DNA of 64,000 bases from an uncultured Sinobacteraceae bacterium (GTDB taxonomy: Bacteria; Pseudomonadota; Gammaproteobacteria; Steroidobacterales; Steroidobacteraceae), in contig CALEKY010000093.1 in the NCBI GenBank assembly GCA_937902995.1, positions 158,234 to 222,233 on the forward strand, read 5' to 3'. Below the pieces are notes generated by a model. The model had not been told where the DNA came from. It made no database searches and saw nothing but the letters and a program-made list of their open reading frames with translations. Shown here piece after piece: positions 34,067 through 42,573 of the stretch (its first letter is position 1; each line of letters opens with the position of its first letter). Both the position numbers and the translations under genes were made by a program.

Positions 34067-34874
34067 TCTGGCGGCTCGCGCGCTCGGTGTGGAGCGAAGC
34101 GACATCGTCGATGTCGAACCGATTCAGCACGGACTGACGAATCGCAGTTGGATCGTTCGCACGCGGACGGAAGCGGTCGTCGTGCGGATCAACAGCCCGC
34201 ATTGGGCGTCCTTGCAAATCGATCGCGACAGCGAGGCAATCGTCCTCGACACCGTTGCCGCGGCGGGTATCGGGGCGCCGCTCGTTGCGCGCGACTTGCA
34301 GCAGGGCGTGCTCATCACGGGCTACGTCGGTCCGACGTGTGCGGCGGAGCAGATGCGTGCACCGGAGTACATCGATCGGTTGGGCGAGCGATTCAGGGCG
34401 CTGCATGCGCTCGATCCGCCGCGCGATGCACGCGCGGTGCATCTGCCGACATTGATCGACGGCTATCTGGACACGCTGCGCACGCTCCAACCACAGAGTC
34501 CGCTGCTCGAACCGCACATTCGTGCGCGCGGTCTCATACTGGCCAGCGAAATTGCCGATACGTGCACACCGCGCCTCTGTCACAACGACGTACACTATCT
34601 GAATGTCGTCGATGCCGAGCCTTTGCGGCTGATCGACTGGGAGTACGCCGGAGTCGGCGAGCCGCTGTTCGACCTCGCCTCGGTGTGCGTCTATCACGAC
34701 TATTCGATGGAAGAGCGCGACCGGCTGTTGTCGGCGTACCTCGATGCGCCGCCGGATTCGCATCGCGACCGACTGGCGAAGTGTTGCTGGTTGTTCGAAT
34801 ACGTGCGAGACCTGTGGTCCGCCGTGCGTACGGCCATCGATGCGCAGCCTACGGGTGCCATCCGCCGCTCTTAG
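34053..34874 (+). CDS. Thiamine-kinase-like phosphotransferase (APH/ChoK fold)
   Basis: Start at the ATG at 34053, inside the end of pnuT. The 273-residue protein has the aminoglycoside/choline-kinase fold: glycine-poor nucleotide loop EPIQHGLTNRSWIVRT, AVVVRINSP, catalytic loop LCHNDVHYLNVV (Asp and Asn), and metal-binding LIDWEYAG. In this operon it most likely phosphorylates imported thiamine, as ThiK does in Escherichia coli, trapping it in the cell. A choline- or other small-alcohol kinase cannot be excluded by sequence alone. Confidence 0.82.
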   Translation: MSPRDLAARALGVERSDIVDVEPIQHGLTNRSWIVRTRTEAVVVRINSPHWASLQIDRDSEAIVLDTVAAAGIGAPLVARDLQQGVLITGYVGPTCAAEQMRAPEYIDRLGERFRALHALDPPRDARAVHLPTLIDGYLDTLRTLQPQSPLLEPHIRARGLILASEIADTCTPRLCHNDVHYLNVVDAEPLRLIDWEYAGVGEPLFDLASVCVYHDYSMEERDRLLSAYLDAPPDSHRDRLAKCCWLFEYVRDLWSAVRTAIDAQPTGAIRRS

Positions 34875-34935
34875 CGCTACAGTCGAGTGCAAGCGCACGA
34901 CGACGCTGGTTGCCTCGTTTCGGATTCAATTCTTC

Positions 34936-35253
34936 ATGCCCACGATTTACGTCACCGACATCTACGGCCAGGAACACACGATCGACGCGCCCGCGGGACG
35001 CAAGCTGATGGAGATCTTGCGCGAGTACGATTTCGGGATTGCGGCGAGCTGCGGCGGCTATTGCTCGTGCGCCACCTGCCACGTTTACGTCGATCCGTCC
35101 TGGGTCGATCGCTTGCCCCAGATTCAATCCGACGAGCAGGATCTGTTGTCGATGCTCACGACCTACGACAAGCACACTTCGCGCCTGTCGTGCCAGGTCT
35201 TGTTCACCGACGCGCTCGACGGTATTCGGTTGACGGTGGCGCCGGAGGAGTAG
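34936..35253 (+). CDS. 2Fe-2S ferredoxin (adrenodoxin-like)
   Basis: A 105-residue ferredoxin with ligands Cys39, Cys45, Cys48 (SCGGYCSCATC) and Cys86 (RLSCQVL), plus an extra Cys43. LHVYVDPSWVDRLPQ-type and DEQDLLSMLTTYDKHTSRLSCQ segments place it with the vertebrate/bacterial adrenodoxin type that feeds P450s, Rieske oxygenases or Fe-S assembly. No partner enzyme is adjacent. It lies 61 bases after the kinase gene, so run-on transcription from the thiamine operon is possible. Confidence 0.92.
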   Translation: MPTIYVTDIYGQEHTIDAPAGRKLMEILREYDFGIAASCGGYCSCATCHVYVDPSWVDRLPQIQSDEQDLLSMLTTYDKHTSRLSCQVLFTDALDGIRLTVAPEE

Positions 35254-35265
35254 CGCGCATTGAGT

Positions 35266-35286
35266 GTGACTCGTGACTGGTGACTC
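35266..35286. repeat. Heptad array, GTGACTC x3
   Basis: GTGACTC, GTGACTG, GTGACTC just after the ferredoxin stop. It opens a cluster of three arrays in the 146-base gap before gpmA. Confidence 0.9.
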
Positions 35287-35305
35287 GTCGGGCAGTGCGT
35301 GCCGA

Positions 35306-35340
35306 CACGAATCACGGATTACGGAGCACGAATCACGTCA
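35306..35340. repeat. Heptad array, CACGAAT family, 5 units
   Basis: CACGAAT, CACGGAT, TACGGAG, CACGAAT, CACGTCA in one phase. The units are complementary in sense to the GTGATTC family. Confidence 0.9.
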
Positions 35341-35377
35341 ATTGCGGTTTCACTGATCTCCACTGATTGAGTGGCGA

Positions 35378-35405
35378 GTCACCAGTCACTAGTCGCGAGT
35401 CACGG
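35378..35405. repeat. Heptad array, GTCACCA family, 4 units, overlapping the gpmA stop
   Basis: GTCACCA, GTCACTA, GTCGCGA, GTCACGG. Read on the minus strand the last unit gives the gpmA stop codon (TGA at 35400-35402). Together with the array at 35266 it can form a stem between the convergent genes. Confidence 0.9.
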
Positions 35406-36155
35406 CTTCTTCGCTTCCGTCTGCTTCGCCACCGCCTCGGCCGCCGCTTTGATGGCTTCCGGATCGCCGAGGAATTGGCGCGACTTCGGCTGCAGGTTGT
35501 CGTCGAGCTCGTAGTAGATCGGTACGCCGGTCGGGATGTTGAACTCGACGATGTCGGCGTCCGAGATGTTGTCGAGCATCTTGACGAGCGCACGTAGGCT
35601 GTTGCCGTGGGCGACGACCAGAACGTTCTTGCCGGATTTCAATGCGGGCGCGATGCGGTCGGTCCAGAACGGCAGCACGCGATCCAGCGTCGTCTTCAGC
35701 GACTCGGTCGACGGCAACTGACGCGGATCGACCGAGGCGTAGCGCGGATCGAAACGCGGATGCATTTTGTCGTCGGCCGAGAGGGCCGGTGGCGGAATGT
35801 CGTAGCTGCGCCGCCAGATCTTCACTTGCTCGGCGCCGTGCTTGGCGACGGTTTCCGCTTTGTTGAGTCCTTGCAGCGCGCCATAGTGACGCTCGTTCAG
35901 TCGCCACGTGCGCTCGACGGGCAGCCACATCAGATCCATTTCGTCGAGCACGAGCCACATCGTGCGAATGGCGCGCTTCAGTACCGACGTGAACACGAGA
36001 TCGAATTTGAAGCCCTCGGCCTTGAGTAGACGGCCGGCATCGCGCGCTTCGTTGCGGCCTTGGTCCGTCAGGTCGACATCCACCCATCCTGTGAAGAGGT
36101 TCTCGAGGTTCCAGGCGCTCTGGCCATGACGAAGCAGTACGAGTTTGCCGGGCAT
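35400..36155 (-). CDS. gpmA: 2,3-bisphosphoglycerate-dependent phosphoglycerate mutase
   Basis: A 251-residue enzyme with LVLLRHGQSAWN (phospho-accepting His10), NLFTGWVDVDLTDQG, RTWRLNERHYGALQGLNKAE and VVAHGNSLRALVK (second catalytic His), all standard for cofactor-dependent phosphoglycerate mutase of glycolysis. The tail IKAAAEAVAKQTEAKKP is longer and more basic than usual and ends within a heptad repeat. Monocistronic, with a likely extended -10 promoter upstream. Confidence 0.95.
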   Translation of the reverse strand: MPGKLVLLRHGQSAWNLENLFTGWVDVDLTDQGRNEARDAGRLLKAEGFKFDLVFTSVLKRAIRTMWLVLDEMDLMWLPVERTWRLNERHYGALQGLNKAETVAKHGAEQVKIWRRSYDIPPPALSADDKMHPRFDPRYASVDPRQLPSTESLKTTLDRVLPFWTDRIAPALKSGKNVLVVAHGNSLRALVKMLDNISDADIVEFNIPTGVPIYYELDDNLQPKSRQFLGDPEAIKAAAEAVAKQTEAKKP

Positions 36156-36190
36156 ATGTAATAAGCGGTCAAGAGTCGAAGGGGAGGCGA

Positions 36191-36199
36191 TTTATACCA
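36191..36199 (-). promoter_or_regulatory. Extended -10 promoter candidate for gpmA
   Basis: On the minus strand TGG directly precedes TATAAA, an extended -10 (TGn-TATAAT) pattern, about 36 bases before the gpmA start codon. A palindrome sits just upstream where a -35 box would be, so the promoter may be hairpin-flanked. Confidence 0.45.
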
Positions 36200-36203
36200 G
36201 ACG

Positions 36204-36229
36204 CGTTGGTCCGCCGCGACGGACCAACG
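36204..36229. terminator. Perfect 10-base inverted repeat between gdhB and gpmA
   Basis: CGTTGGTCCG and CGGACCAACG flank a six-base loop. It follows the NAD-GDH stop (36343, minus strand) after 113 bases and could end that transcript. There is no T-run, so it may instead be an operator for gpmA. Confidence 0.45.
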
Positions 36230-36233
36230 ACCA

Positions 36234-36254
36234 GGCCACAGGCGATGGGGTACA
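36234..36254. repeat. Heptad array, GGCCACA family, 3 units
   Basis: GGCCACA, GGCGATG, GGGTACA in phase. The first two units resemble 19514-19527. Confidence 0.65.
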
Positions 36255-36277
36255 GGCGCGCGGCAGCGCGCTTCTAC

Positions 36278-36305
36278 CTTCAGCCTTCAGCCTTCAGTCT
36301 TCAGC
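36278..36305. repeat. Heptad array, CTTCAGC/T x4
   Basis: CTTCAGC, CTTCAGC, CTTCAGT, CTTCAGC downstream of the NAD-GDH gene, followed by degraded units (CTTTCGT, TTCAGTC). Confidence 0.95.
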
Positions 36306-36342
36306 CTTTCGTTTCAGTCTCGCGGCGCGGCTCCGCCGTGCC

Positions 36343-39300
36343 TCAGCCGCGCTCCGCAATCTTCCTCACCGCCTGCAACGCAACCGACAGCGTGGCGAAG
36401 TCGGTCTGGGGCAGTGTGCGCATCTCGTTGATCGACTGGCGCAAAGCTGCGATCTCGGTGCGCTGCTTCTCGAGCCAACTCTCGAGCGCTTGTTGCGGTT
36501 TCGCACGGCCTTTCGATCTCAATACCTGCAGCGCGAGCGCGCGCTGCAGGCCGTAGATCGTGTCGCGGAGCGTGGCGCGCGCGACTGCCTGCCAGTGGCC
36601 TTCGACAGTGAGCTGCTCGATCCGACTGCGCAGCCAATCGAGCGAGAGCGACGTGCTCAAGCCGAAATACACGCGCGCCGCCGCGGCGACGTCGAGATTC
36701 GTCGCTTGCGCGATCTCGACGAGATCCGGGCCCGAACGCAGCGCAGGCAGCAAAGCAATGCGTTTGGCCAGTGCCGCCGGCGCGCTCGCAGCCAGCATCC
36801 GCTCGCGCCGCTGTTCGAAGTCCTTGCGGTCGGCACCGGAGAGCGCAGAGGGCAGCGCATCGTCCAGCTCGGCCAAGCCGCCGCGCAACCGATGCACTTG
36901 CTGCTCGATGTGCAACGCGCCGCGATGTCGATGGATCAGCCAGTAGGTGACGAAGCTCAACAGCCGCGTCGTTTCGTACATCATCTCGTACTGCAGCTTC
37001 GCCTCGATGGCATTGTCGAGCGCTTCGATCTGACTCCAAGTCCTGCGCATGTCGAAGCTTTCGCGCGCGATCGCATATGCCCGCACGACAGTTGCCGCAT
37101 CGGCGCCGGTGTCCTCCTGGACGCGCCGTGCGAAGCTCGGCCCCATACGATTGACCAGGCTGTTCGTCGTCGCCGTCGCAATGATTTCGCGCCGCAACGG
37201 ATGCTTGTCCAAATGACGTCCGAACCGACGCTGGATCACGGGCGGGAAATAGCGCTGCAGCTCGTTGCTCAGATACGGATCTTCGGGCACGTCCGAATCG
37301 ATCAAGCGCTGAAACAGCGCCATCTTGCTGTAGGCGAGCAGTACGGCGAGCTCGGGCCGCGTGAGGCCGCGCCGGTTGCGATGACGTTCGGCGATTTCCT
37401 CGACGGAAGGGAGGAACTCGAGCGCGCGATCGAGATGCCCGGTGAGCTCGAGCGATCGAATCGTGTGCGCATGCTCGGGCAGATCCTGTTCCGCGCGCGC
37501 CTCGAGCATCGAAATCGCCTGGCTCTGCAAGTAGTTGTCGCGCAGCACGTGCTCGGCGACGTCTTCGGTCATCTGTGCGAGCAGGCGATTGCGCTCCGCC
37601 AGACTGAGCGCGGCGCGCGCCGGCAGCGAGCGCAACATGATCTTGATGTTCACTTCGTGGTCGGAGCAATCCACACCGGCAGAGTTGTCGATGAAGTCGG
37701 TATTCAACCGTCCGCCGTGCAGCGCGTATTCGATGCGGCCGCGCTGCGAGAAACCGAGATTGCCGCCTTCGCCGACGATCTTCGCGCGCAGGTCCTTGCC
37801 GTTCACGCGTACAGCGTCGTTGGCGCGATCGCCGACTTCCGCATTGGTTTCGTCGCTCGCCTTCACGTACGTGCCGATGCCGCCGTTCCACAACAGATCG
37901 ACGGGCAGGCACAGGATCGCGCGGATGAGCTCGTTCGGTGCGAACGTGTCGCGCGGCAGACCGAAGGCTTGTTGCGCTTCGCGCGAAATGCGGATCGTTT
38001 TGGCCGACCGCGGATAGATGCCGCCGCCTTTCGAGAGCACCTTGCGGTCGTAGTCGTCCCAAGTGGAGCGCGGTAGCGCGAACAGGCGTGCGCGCTCTTC
38101 GTAGCTGCGTGCCGGATCCGGATCCGGGTCGATGAAGATGTGCTGGTGATTGAACGCGGCCACCAGCTTGATGTGTTTCGAGCGGAGCATGCCGTTGCCG
38201 AACACATCGCCCGACATGTCGCCGATGCCGACGACGGTGAAGTCCTGGGTCTGCGTGTCGATGCCGATCTCGCGGAAATGCCGCTTCACGCATTCCCAGG
38301 CACCGCGCGCGGTGATGCCCATCTTCTTGTGGTCGTATCCCGCGGAGCCGCCAGAGGCGAAGGCATCGCCGAGCCAGAAGTTGTACTCGGCGGAAATGCG
38401 ATTGGCGATGTCCGAGAACGTCGCAGTGCCTTTGTCCGCGGCGACGACTAGATATGCATCGTCGCCGTCGCGGCGTACGACGTGCGTAGGCGGTACGACG
38501 CGTCCGCCGACGATGTTGTCGGTGACGTCGAGCAAGCCGCGAATGAAGGTGCGATAGCATTCGACGCCTTCGCGTTGAATGTCCTCGCGATTGCCGCCCG
38601 TCGGCAGTTGCTTCGGAACGAAGCCGCCCTTTGCGCCGACCGGCACGATGAGCGTGTTCTTCACGGTCTGCGCCTTCATGAGGCCGAGGACTTCGGTGCG
38701 GAAGTCCTCGCGGCGGTCCGACCAGCGAATGCCGCCGCGCGCCACATGTCCCATGCGCAAGTGCACGCCTTCGACGCGCGGCGAGTACACGAAGATCTCG
38801 AACGCAGGCTTGGGTAGGGGTAGTTCGTCGATGGCGCGCGGATTGAGCTTGAACGAGACGTACGATTTGAACGTCGTGGTGCCCGGTGTCTGCGTCTCCG
38901 GCTGGAAATAATTCGTACGCAACGTTGCCGCAATGACGTTCGAGAAGCGGCGCAGGATGCGATCCTCGTCGAGACTCTTCACCGCATCGAGTCGTTTTGC
39001 GAATTGTTCGCGCAGCTTCGTCAAGTCCGCTTCGCGGCGACGCGGGTCGTACGCGGGATCGAACTGCGTCCTGAAAATGTCCCAAAGCAGCCTTGCGAGC
39101 TGCGGATTCGATGCCAGCACCTGTTCCATGTACGCCTGGCTGAACGTCGAGGACGTTTGCAGGATGTAGCGGCAATAGGCGCGCAGCATCATCGCTTCGC
39201 GCCACGTGAGTCCGGCGAGAACGACCAGGCGATTGAAGCCGTCGTTCTCGGCGCGGCCCGTCCAGACCGCGAGGAATGCATCGTTGAATCGCGGCCCCAG

Positions 39301-41172
39301 ATCCGCGAAATCGATGCGCACGCCATCGCGCCGCTGCATTTCGAAGTTCTGCAGCCAGACCGCTGGGGAGCCAGGCACGCTCAACTTGTAAGGACGTTCG
39401 CTGACGACGGTGAACCCCATGTTCTCCAAAATGGGCAGCGCGCGGGACAGTGCGATCGGCGAAGCCGAACGCAACAGGCGTAGATGCAGCGTCTGTCCGT
39501 CGCCGGGCACGAGACGCAGCATCATTCGATCCCTGTCCTCGACGACGACGCGCAGATGTTCGATGTCGTCCAGCGCGATCGCGGTGCTCGTGTCTTCTTG
39601 ATAAGACGCCGGGAACGCACCGGTCAGGCGGTTGGCGAGCTCGAGCCCATCGGCCTCGCCGAGCTTCGTCACGAGCGCTTCGCGCAAGCGGTCCTCCCAG
39701 GTCGTCACCGCGTCGGCGATACGCGCTTCCAGTGCGTCGATGTCGATACGCTCTTTCAAAGCGCTCGGCAGGCGAATGATCATGTGTACGCGAGCGAGCG
39801 CCGATTCGGAAATCTGCACTTGGGATTCGATGGCCGTCGCATGCAATGCCTGTTTGATGACGGCTTCCATCTTCTGGCGCACTTGCGTGGTGTAACGGTC
39901 GCGCGGCACGTAGATCAGCGCCGAATAGAAGCGGCCGAAGACATCGCGCCGCAGCAGCACGCGGACGCGCTGACGCTCGTAGAGATTTACGACGGCGCGC
40001 ACGATGCGGATCAGATCGGCGACGTTCGCCTGGAAGAGCTCGTCGCGGGGATACGTGTCGAGGACGTGGACGATGGCCTTCGCATCGTGGCTCGCCGGAT
40101 CGAGGCCGAAGTGAGCGACGACGCGTTCGACCTTTTCGCGCAGTAGCGGAATGTCGCGCGGGCTACGCCGATAGACGGCCGACGTGAACAGGCCGAGAAA
40201 TCGCTTCTCGCCAATGACGCGTCCCGACTTGTCGAAGGTCTTGATGCCGATGTAATCGAGGTGAGTCGCGCGATGCACGGTCGCGAAGGAATTCGCCTTC
40301 GTGATCGTCAGAAGTTGCGGGTCTCGTGCATGCTCGCGCATCGCGCCTGTCAATGTCTTCGGCTTGGCCGCACGGTTGCGACGCGGCCGGAGAATGCCGA
40401 GACCGGTGTCCGGCAGCGGTTTAGCAACATCGAACGATCGTCCCCGCTCGAGTCGATACTCCCGATAGCCGAGGAACGTGAAGTTGTCGTCGGCCAGCCA
40501 ATGCAGGAATGCCTGGACTTCGCGCCGCTCGGCGGCGGAGGAAGGCGCCGAGGAATCGTCGAGCTCGCTTGCGAGCTTCAGCGCGGCTTCGCGCATCGGC
40601 TGCCAATCCGCCACGGCGAGCCGCACGTCTTCGAGCACCGCAAGGATCTGTCGTTCGAGCGCCTGTTGCGCCGATTCGTCTTCGAGCCGGTCGACCTCGA
40701 AGCGCTGCCACGATTCGTGAATGACGCCGCGTTGGTTGTCTGCCGCGTCCGGCAGCAATTCGAGAAGATCGCCGCGACGGTCGCGCTTCATCGGCAGCAC
40801 CGGATGCATCATGCGATGGATCCGCAAGCCGGCACGCGTCATCACCATGCTGAGCGAGTCGACGAGGAAGGGCATGTCCTCGAGCGTCGTTTCGACGATG
40901 GTGTGCGTCGACGCGTAGCCGTCCCGCTCGACGCTCGGGTTGTAGACGCGTACGAGCGCACGGCCGCGGGGACGACGCGAAGCGAAGCGCAAATGCGCAA
41001 TCGCCGCCGCGGCCAGTTCGGACGCCGGCGAAGCGCGCAGGTCGTCTTCGTCGACACCGTGAAAGTATTCTTTTATGAAAGCGGCCGCCGGAATCGGTGT
41101 CCGGCGCATGCCGCGCGTGCAGGCGGCGATATCGGCAATCAGCTTTTGTCGCGCGACTGGAATGGCAGACAT
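36343..41172 (-). CDS. gdhB: NAD-specific glutamate dehydrogenase, 180-kDa class
   Basis: A 1609-residue protein of the large NAD-GDH class, near the usual 1600-residue length. It has a long N-terminal region with ACT-like segments (HTIVETTLEDMPFLVDSLSMVM) and the GDH catalytic core in the middle third (GGIRWSDRREDFRTEVLGLMKAQTVKNTLIVPVGAKGGFVPKQLP; GIGDMSGDVFGNGMLRS for NAD binding). An extended helical C-terminus follows. It converts glutamate to 2-oxoglutarate and ammonia, mainly for growth on amino acids. It is monocistronic and next to the 2-oxoacid dehydrogenase genes, in keeping with an amino-acid catabolic block. Confidence 0.96.
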   Translation of the reverse strand: MSAIPVARQKLIADIAACTRGMRRTPIPAAAFIKEYFHGVDEDDLRASPASELAAAAIAHLRFASRRPRGRALVRVYNPSVERDGYASTHTIVETTLEDMPFLVDSLSMVMTRAGLRIHRMMHPVLPMKRDRRGDLLELLPDAADNQRGVIHESWQRFEVDRLEDESAQQALERQILAVLEDVRLAVADWQPMREAALKLASELDDSSAPSSAAERREVQAFLHWLADDNFTFLGYREYRLERGRSFDVAKPLPDTGLGILRPRRNRAAKPKTLTGAMREHARDPQLLTITKANSFATVHRATHLDYIGIKTFDKSGRVIGEKRFLGLFTSAVYRRSPRDIPLLREKVERVVAHFGLDPASHDAKAIVHVLDTYPRDELFQANVADLIRIVRAVVNLYERQRVRVLLRRDVFGRFYSALIYVPRDRYTTQVRQKMEAVIKQALHATAIESQVQISESALARVHMIIRLPSALKERIDIDALEARIADAVTTWEDRLREALVTKLGEADGLELANRLTGAFPASYQEDTSTAIALDDIEHLRVVVEDRDRMMLRLVPGDGQTLHLRLLRSASPIALSRALPILENMGFTVVSERPYKLSVPGSPAVWLQNFEMQRRDGVRIDFADLGPRFNDAFLAVWTGRAENDGFNRLVVLAGLTWREAMMLRAYCRYILQTSSTFSQAYMEQVLASNPQLARLLWDIFRTQFDPAYDPRRREADLTKLREQFAKRLDAVKSLDEDRILRRFSNVIAATLRTNYFQPETQTPGTTTFKSYVSFKLNPRAIDELPLPKPAFEIFVYSPRVEGVHLRMGHVARGGIRWSDRREDFRTEVLGLMKAQTVKNTLIVPVGAKGGFVPKQLPTGGNREDIQREGVECYRTFIRGLLDVTDNIVGGRVVPPTHVVRRDGDDAYLVVAADKGTATFSDIANRISAEYNFWLGDAFASGGSAGYDHKKMGITARGAWECVKRHFREIGIDTQTQDFTVVGIGDMSGDVFGNGMLRSKHIKLVAAFNHQHIFIDPDPDPARSYEERARLFALPRSTWDDYDRKVLSKGGGIYPRSAKTIRISREAQQAFGLPRDTFAPNELIRAILCLPVDLLWNGGIGTYVKASDETNAEVGDRANDAVRVNGKDLRAKIVGEGGNLGFSQRGRIEYALHGGRLNTDFIDNSAGVDCSDHEVNIKIMLRSLPARAALSLAERNRLLAQMTEDVAEHVLRDNYLQSQAISMLEARAEQDLPEHAHTIRSLELTGHLDRALEFLPSVEEIAERHRNRRGLTRPELAVLLAYSKMALFQRLIDSDVPEDPYLSNELQRYFPPVIQRRFGRHLDKHPLRREIIATATTNSLVNRMGPSFARRVQEDTGADAATVVRAYAIARESFDMRRTWSQIEALDNAIEAKLQYEMMYETTRLLSFVTYWLIHRHRGALHIEQQVHRLRGGLAELDDALPSALSGADRKDFEQRRERMLAASAPAALAKRIALLPALRSGPDLVEIAQATNLDVAAAARVYFGLSTSLSLDWLRSRIEQLTVEGHWQAVARATLRDTIYGLQRALALQVLRSKGRAKPQQALESWLEKQRTEIAALRQSINEMRTLPQTDFATLSVALQAVRKIAERG

Positions 41173-41382
41173 GATGCAGCTCGCTCAACGACTCCAGAAA
41201 ACCCGAGATTTGCGGAACGGCTTGCTAATAAACGCTTGAAGTGCGGACGCGGCACCGACGGGCGCGGCGATCTTGCCGACTCTTCGCTCGTCTCCGGCTG
41301 CGCTCGATGCGCTTGGTCCGCGTCGTGGTGCTCCGAGGCGGCTGAGCCAGATCCCGAAGCGCAACGCGAAACGAATCGAATC

Positions 41383-42573
41383 TCAATCGGGCCGGCTCAA
41401 GTCGGCGATGACTGCAGCCAGGAACCGGCAGGCTTCGCCTCCTGTGATGCACCGATGATCGAAGGTGAGCGACAACGGAATCCGAGTGTGAATTTCGGGA
41501 GCATTCGCGCCGGCGACGACATCGCGCTGGAGCTTACCCGCACCGAGAATGGCAACCGTCGGCGGCACGACGAGCGGCGTCGCATAACGGCCTGCCATCA
41601 TGCCGAAGTTCGACAGCGTGAACGTGTAGTCGCGCATTTCTTCCGGTGCAATGGCGCGCTCGCGCGTGCGTCGTTTCAAATCGTTTACCGCCTCCCGCAG
41701 CTCCGCGGGCGATTTCGTTCCGACGTCTCTTAGCACGGGCACGATCAAGCCATCTTCCGTGTCTACCGCAATTGCCAGATGCACATCGCTGCAGATCTTG
41801 CGGGCGGGCACTGACGGATCGAACAGCGCGTTCAATCCAGGTTCGGCTTTCACGCCGGCGACGATCGCGCGAATCAATCGCACCGTGATGTCCTCGCCTT
41901 TGCGCCACGCTTCGATGTCCGCATCGTCGAAGATGGTGCACATCGCGATCTCATCGCGCGACAGCGTCATGCTGTGTGCCATCGCTTTGCGGGTGCCGCG
42001 CAAACGATCCGCGTCGGTGAGACCCGCGATCGGCGGCAGACCTGGGCGCGATGCGGACGTTCGCAGATTCGCGGCGGCAAGCACGTCATCGACGGTGATC
42101 AAGCCGTAGCGTCCGGAGGATCGGCATCGGTTCAGATCCACGTTCAAGCGTTTCGCGAGCATGCGAACGGCCGGTGCGGCGCGCACACGCGATCGGGCGC
42201 GGCGGGTTGCGGCGCTGCCGATGATGGCGCGATCGACGAGTTCCTCGTCGCTCGAGGCCATGTGTCCGACGACCATGCCTTGATTGGAGGCGGGTGCCGC
42301 CTCGCTATGCGACGGTGTTTCTTGTTTCGTCGCGCCGGCGACTTCGGCGAAATCGACGAGCGGGTGCCCGACCTGCACGGTCTCGCCGACTTTGGCGTGA
42401 ATCTTCGCGATGACGCCCGTGTAGGGACTGGGCACTTCGACGACCGCTTTCGCAGTCTCGACCGAGAGCATGGGCTGATCGACTTCGATGCGATCGCCTT
42501 CCTTGACGTGCCACGTGACGATTTCCGCCTCGGGCAGCCCTTCGCCAAGATCCGGAAGATTGAACGTGGTCAT
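41383..42573 (-). CDS. 2-oxoacid dehydrogenase E2, dihydrolipoamide acyltransferase
   Basis: Start at 42573 (MTTFNLPDLGEGLPEAEIVTWHV), overlapping the E1-beta stop (ATGA). The 396-residue product has a lipoyl domain with the lipoylated Lys in VETAKAVVEV, an E1/E3-binding domain (VRAAPAVRMLAKRLNVDLNRCRSSGRYGLITVDDV) and an acyltransferase core. The active-site motif reads DHRCITGG, with Thr where most E2 proteins have Asp (HxxxDG). The same substitution is known from Xanthomonas-type E2 proteins. The cluster layout fits branched-chain 2-oxoacid or pyruvate dehydrogenase. E3 is not encoded here. Confidence 0.92.
   Translation of the reverse strand: MTTFNLPDLGEGLPEAEIVTWHVKEGDRIEVDQPMLSVETAKAVVEVPSPYTGVIAKIHAKVGETVQVGHPLVDFAEVAGATKQETPSHSEAAPASNQGMVVGHMASSDEELVDRAIIGSAATRRARSRVRAAPAVRMLAKRLNVDLNRCRSSGRYGLITVDDVLAAANLRTSASRPGLPPIAGLTDADRLRGTRKAMAHSMTLSRDEIAMCTIFDDADIEAWRKGEDITVRLIRAIVAGVKAEPGLNALFDPSVPARKICSDVHLAIAVDTEDGLIVPVLRDVGTKSPAELREAVNDLKRRTRERAIAPEEMRDYTFTLSNFGMMAGRYATPLVVPPTVAILGAGKLQRDVVAGANAPEIHTRIPLSLTFDHRCITGGEACRFLAAVIADLSRPD

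Noticed and set aside
36145..38076. 643-codon plus-strand open frame opposite NAD-GDH
   Set aside because: It is antisense to a clear 1609-residue GDH. Its product is an Arg/Gln/His-rich low-complexity shadow typical of high-GC DNA.
41173..41382. Gap between NAD-GDH and E2 searched for a small gene or RNA
   Set aside because: No open frame with a start and ribosome-binding site, no hairpin of note and no heptad array were seen.
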